Assembly (NCBI GenBank): GCA_003151935.1
Contig: PLYZ01000023.1
Coordinates: 1-41,352 of the forward strand
Direction: 5' to 3'
Length of the DNA: 41,352 nt
Origin: Candidatus Dormiibacterota bacterium
GTDB taxonomy: Bacteria; Chloroflexota; Dormibacteria; Dormibacterales; Dormibacteraceae
Part shown: positions 31,654 through 40,482 of the stretch, piece by piece
Numbering within the stretch: the stretch's first letter is position 1
Layout: each line of letters starts with the position of its first letter
Program-made: the position numbers and the translations under genes
The notes under the pieces: generated by a model
Told to the model about the DNA's origin: nothing
The model's input: the letters and a program-made list of their open reading frames with translations, nothing else
The model's database searches: none

Positions 31654-32510
31654 CTCAGCAGTCCGACGATCTCGTCGGTGGTTTCCGCGACGGCAACGCC
31701 GGCTTTCCGGAAAGCCTCTTCCTTGCTCTTCGCGGTGCCACGGTTGCCCGAGATGATCGCTCCGGCGTGGCCCATCCGCTTGCCTTCCGGAGCGGTCCGC
31801 CCGGAGATGAAAGCCACTGTCTTGAGCCGGCTGCCGCGCGCGAGCAGCTCGGCGGCACGCTCCTCGTCGCTTCCGCCGATCTCGCCGATCACGACCAGAT
31901 GGGTCGTCGCCGGGTCCTGCTCGAACAGCTCGATGACGTCGCGGAACGTCAGCCCGAGCACGGGATCGCCACCGATGCCCACGATGGTCGATTGACCCAG
32001 GCCCGAGGCTGAGAGCGCCGATGCGACCTCGTAGGTGAGCGTGCCGCTGCGGGAGACGAGCCCGACCGGACCGGATGAGGTGATGTTTTGCGGGATGATG
32101 CCGATCTTCGCTACGCCGGGCGTGATCAAGCCCGGACAGTTGGCCCCGATGAGTCGCGCTGCCGGATAGCCGCGCAGGAAGTCCTTCACCTTGATCATTT
32201 CCTGGATCGGAATGCCCTCGGTGATGCACACGATCAGGGTGATGCCCGATGCGGCGGCCTCCATGATCGCGTCGGCGGCGAAGGGCGGCGGCACGAAGAT
32301 GCCGGAGGCGTTGGCATCGGTCGCCTTCACGGCATCCGCCACGGTGTTGAAGACGGGCACGCCGATGTGCGCGGTGCCGCCCTTTCCGGGGCTGGTTCCA
32401 CCAACGACCCTGGTGCCCATCGCCTGCATCTGCTCGGCGTGGAAGGTGCCTTCGCGACCGGTGATCCCCTGCACGATGACCCTGCTCGAAGCATCGAGGA
32501 GGATGCTCAT
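31650..32510 (-). CDS. sucD: Succinate-CoA ligase alpha subunit
   Basis: 286 residues. The ATG at 32510 overlaps the sucC stop (ATGA). [18 protein letters not shown] is the CoA-binding start. [12 protein letters not shown] and SRSGTLTYE are ligase motifs, and the phospho-His lies in MGHAGAI near residue 240. With SucC it converts succinyl-CoA plus NDP and Pi to succinate, CoA and NTP. This is the exit step for the methylmalonyl-CoA route encoded further along. Confidence 0.96.
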   Translation of the reverse strand: MSILLDASSRVIVQGITGREGTFHAEQMQAMGTRVVGGTSPGKGGTAHIGVPVFNTVADAVKATDANASGIFVPPPFAADAIMEAAASGITLIVCITEGIPIQEMIKVKDFLRGYPAARLIGANCPGLITPGVAKIGIIPQNITSSGPVGLVSRSGTLTYEVASALSASGLGQSTIVGIGGDPVLGLTFRDVIELFEQDPATTHLVVIGEIGGSDEERAAELLARGSRLKTVAFISGRTAPEGKRMGHAGAIISGNRGTAKSKEEAFRKAGVAVAETTDEIVGLLR

Positions 32511-33646
32511 TTGGCCGCGACCCTCGTCAGCTCGACGATCTTCTGAGCCGCCTCCCAGGCGTTCGCGCCCGGCTCGATGCCGTTCTCTTTGAGGATCTTG
32601 CGGCCTTCAGCCTCGCGAGTGCCGCTGAGGCGGACGACCAGCGGGAGCTGCATCTTGAGGTTGTCACGAGCGGCGACGAGGCCCTTGGCCACCTCATCTC
32701 CGCGCGTGATGCCGCCGAAGACGTTCATCAGCACGCCCCTCACACGAGGATTCATGAGGATCACGGCAAGCGCGTTCTGCACCACCTCGGCTTTCGCGCC
32801 GCCGCCGATGTCGCAGAAGTTGGCGGCATGGCCACCCGCGCGCTGGACCAGGTCGAGGGTGCTCATGCATAGGCCGGCGCCATTGCCGATGATGCCGATC
32901 TCGCCGTCAAGCGACACATAGGTGAGGCCTAGCTTCTTCGCCTCGACCTCGAATGGGTCGCCCTCCAGCACGCCGCCGTACCGCTGCTCGAGATCCTTGT
33001 GCCGCCAGGCGGCGCTCTCGTCGACCTCGAGCTTTGCGTCGCCGGCGATCACCTCGCCACTCTTGGTCACGACCAGCGGGTTGATCTCCGCCGTGACAGC
33101 GTCGAGCTCGGGGATCGCGCGGTAGAGCTTCTTGATGAGGCTCGTGAGCGGGCGCGCGAGCTCGCCGAGCCCGGCTTCGTACACGAGCTGGGTGAGCTCG
33201 AAATCGAGCGGGCCGCGCCACGGGTTCGGATAAAGCCGTGCGATCGACTCAGGCGATTCCTCGGCCACCTGCTCGATCTCCATCCCACCCTTCGCCGAGA
33301 GCATGAGGATGTTGGCGCGCGCATCGCGGTCGACCGTGAAGCCTAGGTAGATCTCGCGGTCGATCTCGAGCGCCGTTTCGCAATAGACCAGCGGCACCTT
33401 GAAGCCTTTGATGTCCATGCCGATGATCTGGGCGGCGGCCGCTCGCGCCTCGTCGGGCGTCCGCGCGAGCTTGATGCCGCCGGCCTTGCCGCGCCCGCCG
33501 ACGGGCACCTGCGCCTTGACGGCGACGGGGCCAAGCTCCGCACAAGCGGCCGCCGCCTCGTCTGGAGTGCGCGCGACCTTGCCCGGCGGTATCGCTATGC
33601 CAAGCGAGGCGAGCACCTCCTTGGCCTGGTACTCGAGAAGCTTCAA
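32507..33646 (-). CDS. sucC: Succinate-CoA ligase beta subunit
   Basis: 379 residues from a TTG at 33646 (KLLEYQAKEVLASLGI). ATP-grasp domain: VKAQVPVGGRGKAGGIK at about 44-60 and AEINPLVVTKSG with the metal-binding Glu/Asn. The C-terminal domain has IGNGAGLCMSTLDLV and NVFGGITRGDEVA. No specificity for ADP or GDP can be called from what is visible. It overlaps sucD by 4 bp. The short 56 bp gap to the HNH gene leaves little room for a promoter. Confidence 0.96.
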   Translation of the reverse strand: MKLLEYQAKEVLASLGIAIPPGKVARTPDEAAAACAELGPVAVKAQVPVGGRGKAGGIKLARTPDEARAAAAQIIGMDIKGFKVPLVYCETALEIDREIYLGFTVDRDARANILMLSAKGGMEIEQVAEESPESIARLYPNPWRGPLDFELTQLVYEAGLGELARPLTSLIKKLYRAIPELDAVTAEINPLVVTKSGEVIAGDAKLEVDESAAWRHKDLEQRYGGVLEGDPFEVEAKKLGLTYVSLDGEIGIIGNGAGLCMSTLDLVQRAGGHAANFCDIGGGAKAEVVQNALAVILMNPRVRGVLMNVFGGITRGDEVAKGLVAARDNLKMQLPLVVRLSGTREAEGRKILKENGIEPGANAWEAAQKIVELTRVAAK

Positions 33647-33702
33647 CTCAGCGGGACATCCAGTCTCGGCACGGACTAATTATGAGAGGGCGCCTGATCG
33701 GG

Positions 33703-34893
33703 CTAGTCGGGTCCCCGCAATGGTGGCCCGAACGTAACCGTCGGCGGGATGGTCACAATCCGGCCGTCACTGTCGCGAATGATCTGCCAGTTGCCCTCAT
33801 GCACCATCCAGTGATGCCGGTAGCAAAGAAGGGCAAGGTTGGACGGTCGGTTCGTTCCGCCGTGGATCCAGTGCACGAGATGGTGCCCTTCGGTCCAGCT
33901 CGCGGGCCGCTCGCAACCAGTCCAAACGCAGTGCTTGTCGCGCACGTTGAGCGCCTTGCGCGCCGGTCCGGAGATCGTCCGCTTGGCCCGCCCGACATCA
34001 ATAACCGTGGACTCCGAGTCGAGCAGGATGCGGGTGACCGAAGCGTCGCAAGCCAGCCGCTCGACGGTCTTTGAGGAGACAGGAACAGAGGAGAACTCCA
34101 GGTCCGCCGCCGGCGCGCCCGGCAAGCCGAGCAGAGTCTCGAGCGAGGTGGTGACCTGGAGGTGAGTCCGCTGCGATCCCTGCTGCGGGATCAGCCCGCT
34201 GTCCAGTGCATGCAGGGCGAGCTCGACCGCGGCATCCCCAAGCCGCTTCTCCCGGCTCCGGTCGTCATAAGCGCCAGACTTGCGCGCCAGCGGCTCGAAA
34301 GCCGTCCGAAGCGCAGCCCCACCCTCGGGGTCAAAGACGCCCTTGATCAGCACCGCTCCGTCATCGCAGGTGGTGATCGTGAGCTTGCGGTTCTCCACCC
34401 GCTCGGTCTGCTCAGCCTCATAGCCCTTGGGATCGGCGGCGTGCCGGTAGTGGTCGCAGATGTAATAGAACTTGCCGGCGGAGTTCTCCCGCGCCTTCTC
34501 CAGCAACGAAGCCTCGTCGAACCTGGCGCCGACGGCATTCGCCGTCCTGACCATGGTCTTCAAATGAGGAAAGCCGATCTCGCCATTGGAAACCGCCTGG
34601 ACGCTTTCGGGCACCCGCTCAATGTTCTCGCCGACCGCTATCAGGTCGGCGGCGGCGGTGCTGGTCAGGTGGCAGTTGAAGCGGATCCAGTCGATCGGGC
34701 TCGCAAAGCCATGATCGTCGTATTCGTTGGTGGCCGCGAAGCGAGCGGCGAGGCGCGAAGCACGGAGGTCAAGAAGGTGCCTTTCGTGGAGCACCTGCCT
34801 GAGCTCTTCGGCAAGCTCTGAGTTGCCCTCCGAGCGCTCCTCGAATGCCAGCTGAGTGCCGGCCGAAGGCTGCACGTCTTGCGTCGCGAGCAT
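33703..34893 (-). CDS. DUF222-HNH endonuclease-like protein (13E12 family)
   Basis: 396 residues from an ATG at 34893. The long helical DUF222-type region (about 25-290) precedes a C-terminal HNH domain. There DKHCVWTGCERP carries two of the zinc-binding Cys, EGHHLVHWIHGGTN the catalytic His region, and NLALLCYRHHWMVHEG the closing Asn/His. The family is often repeated in actinobacterial and related genomes and its role is not settled (13E12-type, possibly mobile). It is in the same orientation as sucC and follows a G-rich leader region. Confidence 0.9.
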   Translation of the reverse strand: MLATQDVQPSAGTQLAFEERSEGNSELAEELRQVLHERHLLDLRASRLAARFAATNEYDDHGFASPIDWIRFNCHLTSTAAADLIAVGENIERVPESVQAVSNGEIGFPHLKTMVRTANAVGARFDEASLLEKARENSAGKFYYICDHYRHAADPKGYEAEQTERVENRKLTITTCDDGAVLIKGVFDPEGGAALRTAFEPLARKSGAYDDRSREKRLGDAAVELALHALDSGLIPQQGSQRTHLQVTTSLETLLGLPGAPAADLEFSSVPVSSKTVERLACDASVTRILLDSESTVIDVGRAKRTISGPARKALNVRDKHCVWTGCERPASWTEGHHLVHWIHGGTNRPSNLALLCYRHHWMVHEGNWQIIRDSDGRIVTIPPTVTFGPPLRGPD

Positions 34894-34959
34894 AAAAACA
34901 GACTACCAAACAGACGTTCGCTCGTCAATAGATTTGATCGTAAAAAGCCAGAAAAATGC

Positions 34960-35155
34960 CAAATTCCTTGGGCAACCTTTCCCCGCCAGACCCCGCTGCC
35001 ACGCCCCGCCTCCAAGTCCCTTTCCAAGCACGCCCCCACCACCCAAGCGCACCCCTAACTCCCGCCCCGACACCCCCCTCCCAGTCTCTTTCGAGAGTCC
35101 TACTGGCACCCAAGCCCGCCGCCCCGACTCCCTCTTCCCCGTCCCCCCTAGAGCG
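34960..35155 (-). other. Strand-asymmetric C-rich/G-rich tract upstream of the HNH gene
   Basis: About 195 bp are very rich in C and poor in G on the plus strand, so G-rich on the minus strand, with many GGG and GGGG runs. ORFs on both strands here are composition artefacts. An AT-rich stretch (34895-34965) lies between it and the HNH start and could hold that promoter. The tract also covers the 3' flank of the carboxylase gene. Confidence 0.55.
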
Positions 35156-36716
35156 GGATGTTCCCATGCCATTTCGGGCTGCGCCGCCGCTCCTTCCGAA
35201 GCGCGATCCTCAACGCCCGGATGAGCTCCCAACGCGTCCGGCCCGGCTCGATCACGTCATCGATGTAACCCCGCTCAGCAGCATTGAAGGGATTGGCGAA
35301 CCGCTCCGTGTAATCGCTGACGAGCTCCCGCCGCCGGGCCACCGGATCCGCGGCGGCCTCCAGCTCGCGGTGAAAGATGATGTTGACCGCGCCCTCCGGT
35401 CCCATCACCGCGATCTCCGCCGTCGGCCAGGCGACGTTGAAGTCCGCCCTGATGTGCTTCGAGCACATGACGCAGTAAGCGCCGCCGTATGCCTTGCGCG
35501 TGATCACGGTCAGCTTCGGCACGGTCGCCTCGCTGAACGCGTAGAGCAGCTTCGCTCCGTGACGGATGATGCCTCCGTACTCCTGCGCCGTACCCGGCAG
35601 GAAACCCGGCACGTCGACGAACGTGACGAGCGGGATGTTGAACGCGTCGCAAAAGCGAACGAACCGCGCAGCCTTCACCGAGGCGTTGATGTCGAGCGCG
35701 CCCGCCATCACCTTCGGCTGGTTTGCAACCACGCCGATCGGATGGCCGTCGAGGTGCGCGAACCCGACGACCATGTTCATCGCGTAGTAAGGCTGGACCT
35801 CGAAGAAGTCGCCGTGGTCCACGACCATCCCGATGACCTCTTTGATGTCGTAAGGCTCCTTGGGATTGTCGGGGATGATCGTCGCGAGGCCGGGCGCAGC
35901 GCGCTCTGGGTCGTCGGTGGTGCCGGCCATGGGCGGCTGCTGCTCCGAGCTCTGCGGGATGTACTTGAAGAGGCGGCGTACCTGGGCGAAGCACTCGTCT
36001 TCTGATTCGGCCAGGAAGTGGGCGACGCCCGACTTGACGTTGTGCACCTCGGCGCCTCCAAGGGAGTCGAAAGTAACCTCTTCGCCCGTCGTGACGCGAA
36101 TCACCTCCGGCCCCGTGATGAACATGTAGCCCACCTCGTGGACCATGAAGGTGAAGTCGGTGATCGCCGGCGAGTAGACGGCGCCACCGGTGCACGGGCC
36201 CAGGATCAGGCTGAGCTGGGGGATGAGACCGCTGGCTTCGACGTTGCGCCAGAAGATCTCCGCGTAGCCCGCCAGCGAGACGACCCCTTCCTGGATTCTC
36301 GCGCCGCCCGAGTCGTTGATGCCGATGATCGGGATCCGGTTGCGCAGGGCGAGGTCCATGACCTTGATCACTTTCTCCGCGAAGACCTCTCCGAGCGAGC
36401 CGCCGAAGACCGATGCGTCGTGGCTGAACAGGACCACGTCCCTCCCATCGATCTTTGCCATGCCGGTGACCACTCCATCGCCCGGCACCCTCTTGCTCTC
36501 GAGGTCGAAGCCGGTGGCGCGGTGCTTGGCGAAGATGTCAATCTCCTCAAACGAATTGCGGTCGACCAGGCGATTGATCCGCTCGCGCGCGGTGAGCTTG
36601 CCCTTCGCGTGCTGCCGGTTGAAGGCCTCTGCGTCTCCGTGCCGCGCCTCGTACTTGCGCTGGCGCAGCTCGTTGAGCGGATCGACCTTTCGCCGCTTGG
36701 GTGTTGGTGATCCCAT
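35148..36716 (-). CDS. pccB: Propionyl-CoA carboxylase beta subunit (carboxyltransferase)
   Basis: 522 residues. The ATG at 36716 shares one base with the mutase stop (TGATG). FGGSLGEVFAEKVIKVMDLA and INDSGGARIQEGV form the first oxyanion site. FVDVPGFLPGTAQEYGGIIRHGAKLLYA is the second half of the carboxyltransferase, with GPEGAVNIIF near the end. The enzyme moves carboxybiotin CO2 onto propionyl-CoA to give methylmalonyl-CoA. The gene neighbours are epimerase and mutase, so propionyl-CoA is the preferred substrate call over acetyl-CoA. The biotin carboxylase subunit is not in the window. An in-frame extension to 36773 is rejected. Confidence 0.92.
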   Translation of the reverse strand: MGSPTPKRRKVDPLNELRQRKYEARHGDAEAFNRQHAKGKLTARERINRLVDRNSFEEIDIFAKHRATGFDLESKRVPGDGVVTGMAKIDGRDVVLFSHDASVFGGSLGEVFAEKVIKVMDLALRNRIPIIGINDSGGARIQEGVVSLAGYAEIFWRNVEASGLIPQLSLILGPCTGGAVYSPAITDFTFMVHEVGYMFITGPEVIRVTTGEEVTFDSLGGAEVHNVKSGVAHFLAESEDECFAQVRRLFKYIPQSSEQQPPMAGTTDDPERAAPGLATIIPDNPKEPYDIKEVIGMVVDHGDFFEVQPYYAMNMVVGFAHLDGHPIGVVANQPKVMAGALDINASVKAARFVRFCDAFNIPLVTFVDVPGFLPGTAQEYGGIIRHGAKLLYAFSEATVPKLTVITRKAYGGAYCVMCSKHIRADFNVAWPTAEIAVMGPEGAVNIIFHRELEAAADPVARRRELVSDYTERFANPFNAAERGYIDDVIEPGRTRWELIRALRIALRKERRRSPKWHGNIPL

Positions 36717-38284
36717 CAGGCCGCCTCCCCCGGCCGATACTCGCCGAACACGCCGCGCAGGACCGAGCAGCACTCGCCGATCGTCACGTAGTCGGCCAGG
36801 GCGGCCTTCAGCGGGATCATCAGGTTTGCGGTTCCGCGCGCCGCGCGCTCGAGCTCGGCGAGGTGACGTTCGACGAGCGCCTTAGGCCGGCGCGCGCGCA
36901 GCTGCTCGAGGGCGCGCGTCTGTTCTGCCTGCTGGCGCGGGCTGATCTTCATGATCTCGACGGCTTCGGCGCCTGTTTCCGAATATCGGTTGACCCCCAC
37001 CACGACACGCTCGCCGGACTCGACTCGCCGCTGCAGCCGGTATGCGCTGTCTGCGATTCGGCGCTGCGTCCAGCCGCTCTCGATGCATGCCACAGCACCT
37101 CCCAGCTCGTCCACCTCGGCCATGATCGACTGCGCCTCCTCCTCCACGCGGTCCGTGAGGTTCTCGACGTAGTAGGAACCGCCGAGCGGGTCGGCGACCA
37201 GTGGCACGGCCGTCTCGTAGCCGATCACCTGCTGCGTGCGCAGGGCAAGCTCGGCCGCCCTCTCCGAAGGCAGCCCCAGCGCCTCGTCATACCCGTTGGT
37301 GTGCAGCGACTGCGTGCCACCCAGCACCGCGCTCATCGCCTCGAGCGTGGTCCGCACCACGTTGTTCAGCGGCTGCTGGGCAGTGAGCGTGACGCCACCG
37401 GTCTGGGTGTGGAACCGAAGAGCCAGAGACCTCTGGTCGGCGGCGTGAAAGCGGTCGCGCATGACGCGCGCCCACATCCGCCTGGCCGCGCGGAATTTCG
37501 CCACCTCCTCGAAGAAGTCCATGTGCGCGGCGAAGAAAAAGGAGAGATGCGGGCCGAAGTCGTCCACCGAGAGCCCGGCCGCCTGTGCCGCCTCGACGTA
37601 CGCGATCGCATGGCTGAGCGTGAACGCGATCTCCTCGGCCGCGGTCGAGCCGGCCTCCCTGATGTGGTAGCCGGAGATCGAGATCGTGTTCCAACCTGGC
37701 AGCGAGCGACCGCAGTAAGCGAAGAGGTCCGTGACGAGGCGCATCGAAGGCTTCGGCGGAAAGATGTACGTCCCCCGGGCCGCGTACTCCTTGAGGATGT
37801 CGTTCTGCGTTGTGCCCGTGATCTTCTCGGGAGGGCAGCCTTGTTTCTCCGCCACCAGCTGATAGAGCAGCAGCAGCATTGCAGCGGTGGCGTTGATGGT
37901 CATCGACGTCGAAACCCGCTCGAGTGGAATGTCCTTGAACAGGATCTCCATGTCCTCTAGCGAGTCGATGGCAACGCCCACCTTCCCGACCTCGCCGTTG
38001 GCCATCGGGTCGTCCGAGTCATAGCCGATCTGGGTGGGGAGATCGAATGCGACCGAGAGTCCGGTCTGGCCCTGCTTCAGCAGAAACCGGTACCGCTCGT
38101 TCGACTCCGCAGCCGAGCCGAACCCGGCGTACTGGCGCATGGTCCACAGGCGGCCCCGGTACATGTCCTTGTGAATGCCGCGCGTAAACGGGAAATCGCC
38201 CGGCGGCGGCTCCTCGGCGCGTCTGTCCTCGACCGAGTACACCGGCTTGAGCGGCAGGCCACTGTCGTTCTGGACATCGGTCAT
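36716..38284 (-). CDS. mcmA: Methylmalonyl-CoA mutase large (catalytic) subunit
   Basis: 522 residues. The ATG at 38284 overlaps the epimerase stop (ATGA). The specificity pair matches methylmalonyl-CoA mutase: Y52 in RQYAGF (Tyr89) and R170 in EYAARGTY (Arg207). [10 protein letters not shown] holds the invariant His. TNGYDEALGLPS replaces the usual TN(A/S)xDEALALPT. No B12 domain is fused or adjacent, so it needs a separate small subunit. It isomerises (R)-methylmalonyl-CoA to succinyl-CoA. Flanked by mce and pccB in one operon. Confidence 0.92.
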   Translation of the reverse strand: MTDVQNDSGLPLKPVYSVEDRRAEEPPPGDFPFTRGIHKDMYRGRLWTMRQYAGFGSAAESNERYRFLLKQGQTGLSVAFDLPTQIGYDSDDPMANGEVGKVGVAIDSLEDMEILFKDIPLERVSTSMTINATAAMLLLLYQLVAEKQGCPPEKITGTTQNDILKEYAARGTYIFPPKPSMRLVTDLFAYCGRSLPGWNTISISGYHIREAGSTAAEEIAFTLSHAIAYVEAAQAAGLSVDDFGPHLSFFFAAHMDFFEEVAKFRAARRMWARVMRDRFHAADQRSLALRFHTQTGGVTLTAQQPLNNVVRTTLEAMSAVLGGTQSLHTNGYDEALGLPSERAAELALRTQQVIGYETAVPLVADPLGGSYYVENLTDRVEEEAQSIMAEVDELGGAVACIESGWTQRRIADSAYRLQRRVESGERVVVGVNRYSETGAEAVEIMKISPRQQAEQTRALEQLRARRPKALVERHLAELERAARGTANLMIPLKAALADYVTIGECCSVLRGVFGEYRPGEAA

Positions 38285-38685
38285 GTTTCGACGAACTCCG
38301 TCAGCACGCCGCCCATGCTCTTGGGGTGCACGAACGCGATGCGCCTGCCATGAAGGCCGATGCGGGGTTCGGCGTCGATCAGCTCGAGACCGGCCTCACG
38401 AGCTGCAGCGAGCGCGACCTCGATGTCGGTCACGCCGTACGCGACGTGGTGCAGACCGGGGCCCCGCTTCGCCACGAACTTCCCGATCGGCGAATCCTCG
38501 CGCATCGCCGACATGAGCTCGATCTCACCATCGCCGACGCGCAGAAGCGCGGCCTCGAGCCCTTCGGTCTCGCTGGCGGCGCGGTGGACGAGCTCGGCTC
38601 CCAGCGCGTTGCGGTAGAGCCGGATCGATTCGTCGAGGTCGGCCACCGCGACGCCGATGTGATGGATGCGATCCGGCGCGCTCAA
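38281..38685 (-). CDS. mce: Methylmalonyl-CoA epimerase
   Basis: 134 residues from a TTG at 38685 (TTGA overlap with the dehydrogenase stop). It is a VOC-fold glyoxalase-like protein: HHIGVAV (first metal His), GPGLHHVAYGV (second His) and the C-terminal GVLTEFVE (metal Glu). FVHPKSMGGVLTE is the epimerase signature. It interconverts the S and R forms of methylmalonyl-CoA between PccB and the mutase. Confidence 0.94.
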   Translation of the reverse strand: MSAPDRIHHIGVAVADLDESIRLYRNALGAELVHRAASETEGLEAALLRVGDGEIELMSAMREDSPIGKFVAKRGPGLHHVAYGVTDIEVALAAAREAGLELIDAEPRIGLHGRRIAFVHPKSMGGVLTEFVET

Positions 38686-39527
38686 TACGAGTACCAGCCC
38701 TCACCACTCTTGCGGCCGAGCTTCCCGGCTTTGACCTTCGCCTCCAGCTTCGGCGACGGCCGGAATCGCTCCTCTCCTGTGCTCTGATACATGTGCAGCC
38801 TCGCCTTGTATGTCACGTCCAGGCCCGTGAAGTCGCCCAGGCGGAAGGGACCCATCGGCCAGTTGAGGCCTTTCTCGACGGCCACATCGATGTCTTCGAA
38901 CCCGGCCACGCCGGCGTCGAGAAGCCTGTAGGCCTCCTGGGTTGCGGCGTGCAGGATGCGGTTGACGATGAAGCCGTCGATCTCCTTGTTGATGAGCACC
39001 GGCGTGCGACCGATCTCGCGCGCCAACGACATCGCGCGATCCACGGTCTCATCCGAGGTCTGAGGCCCGCGCACCACCTCGACCAGGTCCATCACCAGCA
39101 CCGGATAGAAGAAGTGCATGTTCACGCAGCGCCCAGGCCTGGTGGTCTCGCCGGCGATCTTGCTGATTCCCATCGTCGACGAGTTGCTCGCGAGGACCGC
39201 GTCCGCCGGCGCGGCCCGGTCCAGCTCGGCGAAGACGGAGCGCTTCAGCTGCAGGTCTTCGAAGACCGCTTCGATTACGAAGTCAGCGCTTGATGCCGCT
39301 TCGGACAGGTCTGTGGTCTCGCGCACCCGGGACAGGGCCTCTTCGGCTTCGACCTTCCCGAGCTTGCCCTTCTCGACGCGCCGCATGAGATGACCGCGGT
39401 TAGAGTCGCGGGCCCTCTGAAGCTGCTCGGCGCTGGTGTCACTGAGCCAGGTCTCGACTCCACAGAGCGCGGCCTGCTGCGCGATCTGGGCCCCCATGCT
39501 GCCGGCGCCAATCACTACCAGGCGCAT
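38682..39527 (-). CDS. 3-hydroxyacyl-CoA dehydrogenase (3-hydroxybutyryl-CoA type)
   Basis: 281 residues. The ATG at 39527 shares a base with the SCP2 stop (TGATG). The Rossmann NAD site is VIGAGSMGAQIAQ. The catalytic pair is H138 (in NMHFFYPV) and E150 (LVEVVRG), with S117 in ASNSSTMGI. The usual HFFNP reads HFFYP. GWYSY ends the helical dimerisation domain (GRKSGEGWYSY). It oxidises 3-hydroxyacyl-CoA with NAD+. Short-chain substrates are likely given its size (about 280 residues, no hydratase domain). Confidence 0.92.
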   Translation of the reverse strand: MRLVVIGAGSMGAQIAQQAALCGVETWLSDTSAEQLQRARDSNRGHLMRRVEKGKLGKVEAEEALSRVRETTDLSEAASSADFVIEAVFEDLQLKRSVFAELDRAAPADAVLASNSSTMGISKIAGETTRPGRCVNMHFFYPVLVMDLVEVVRGPQTSDETVDRAMSLAREIGRTPVLINKEIDGFIVNRILHAATQEAYRLLDAGVAGFEDIDVAVEKGLNWPMGPFRLGDFTGLDVTYKARLHMYQSTGEERFRPSPKLEAKVKAGKLGRKSGEGWYSY

Positions 39528-39955
39528 CAGTGCACCGAGAAGATCCGCGTCACGCGGTTGAGCGTCGCGATGTTGGGCAGCAGCCCGTCGATCTTCAGCC
39601 TGCCAAGGACCAGCTTCGACGCGACTCCTCGTCCCACCTCGTCGTAGTAAACCGGAAGGCCGAGGATTCCGATCTTCAGGTTGCTCAGGCTCATCACGGT
39701 CTCGGCCTCCGCGCGGATCGTGATCGTGCGCCGGGGCTCGAGCCCGTTGTAAACGGTCAGCCGCCCGGCATCGAACACCAGGGTCACGCCCTCGTCGATG
39801 TCGGTGACCCAGATGCCGACGCGCGCGATCAGCGCGTCAAAGTCCTTCCTCTTGTCAGGATGGGCTCGGACGTTGGCCTCGATCAGGCCTCCGAGCATCT
39901 CTGCAAACGCGCTGGGCTCCTTGCTGGCGTATGCGACCAGGTGGCGTTCTTCCAC
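39527..39955 (-). CDS. SCP2 sterol-transfer domain protein (lipid/acyl-CoA binding), copy 2
   Basis: 142 residues from a GTG at 39955 with AGGGAG upstream (EERHLVAYASKEP). The frame is open upstream to an ATG at 40036 overlapping the previous stop, but that part translates a GC hairpin (SLLPSGERARE), so the downstream start is preferred. The C-terminal half (ITIRAEAETVMSLSNLKIGI and LVLGRLKIDGLLPNIATLNRV) matches the SCP2 core. It may bind fatty acyl-CoA or other lipid for the operon's oxidation enzymes. Confidence 0.75.
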   Translation of the reverse strand: MEERHLVAYASKEPSAFAEMLGGLIEANVRAHPDKRKDFDALIARVGIWVTDIDEGVTLVFDAGRLTVYNGLEPRRTITIRAEAETVMSLSNLKIGILGLPVYYDEVGRGVASKLVLGRLKIDGLLPNIATLNRVTRIFSVH

Positions 39956-39969
39956 GCCCCGCTCCCTAG

Positions 39970-39993
39970 CCCTCTCCCCTGAGGGGAGAAGGG
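39970..39993. repeat. GC hairpin between the two SCP2 genes
   Basis: CCCTCTCCCCT-G-AGGGGAGAAGGG folds with one bulge. On the minus strand it lies just before the SCP2 copy 2 start and within the 62 bp between the two SCP2 genes. It has the sequence style of widespread intergenic palindromes and resembles the C family (CTCCCC/GGGGAG) but lacks the second hairpin. Confidence 0.65.
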
Positions 39994-40017
39994 ACTCGTT
40001 TTTCGCTGCTTCCGCTG

Positions 40018-40440
40018 TTAACTTTCGTCTGGCCATTCGGTCTGAAACCGGGTCGTGCACATGGTCAGCTCCTGGGACGCCTTCGTGTAGCGAACGATGG
40101 TCGGCAGGTCGCCTTTCAGCTTGAGCTTCCCCTGGAGCATGCCCTTGGTCGCATCGAGCTCCAGCTTGGCGACCTGCTTCCAGCGCGAGTAGGGGGCGGT
40201 GATCACGAAGTCGCACTTCTGGGCGTCGGCGGCCGCACCGACTTTGATATCACGCGCCTCGCCGTCGAACAGGTCCATCACGAGGCCGCGCGCCTCCGGG
40301 AAATGCTTGTCCGGCTCAGCCTCGACGACCAACCCGACCGTCCACTTCCACCCTTTGGCCGCCGCCTTGTAGACGCTGGACTTATTGACCTCGTCTTTTA
40401 ACTGGTCCGCCCACTCCGCTGAGAAAGCCTTGATCGCCAT
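40018..40440 (-). CDS. SCP2-like lipid-binding protein, copy 1
   Basis: 140 residues. The ATG at 40440 has AGGAGG at 40446-40451, so this start is preferred over one eight codons upstream. The SCP2-type core is VVEAEPDKHFPEARGLVMDL, CDFVITAPYSRWKQV and KGMLQGKLKLKGDLPTIVRY, the last being the characteristic SCP2 helix-strand. It probably carries hydrophobic acyl groups. It is the first gene of the propionate operon. Confidence 0.82.
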   Translation of the reverse strand: MAIKAFSAEWADQLKDEVNKSSVYKAAAKGWKWTVGLVVEAEPDKHFPEARGLVMDLFDGEARDIKVGAAADAQKCDFVITAPYSRWKQVAKLELDATKGMLQGKLKLKGDLPTIVRYTKASQELTMCTTRFQTEWPDES

Positions 40441-40482
40441 GCGTTCCTCCTGGTTTCCCGACAACAGCCGCCGGCGACAAAG

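Noticed and set aside
33703-34893. DUF222-HNH gene as a group I/II intron or intein homing endonuclease
   Set aside because: It is free-standing with the 13E12 architecture, and no intron or intein borders are seen around it.
34956-36005. Plus-strand ORF of 349 codons starting in the C-rich tract
   Set aside because: Composition artefact followed by the antisense of pccB.
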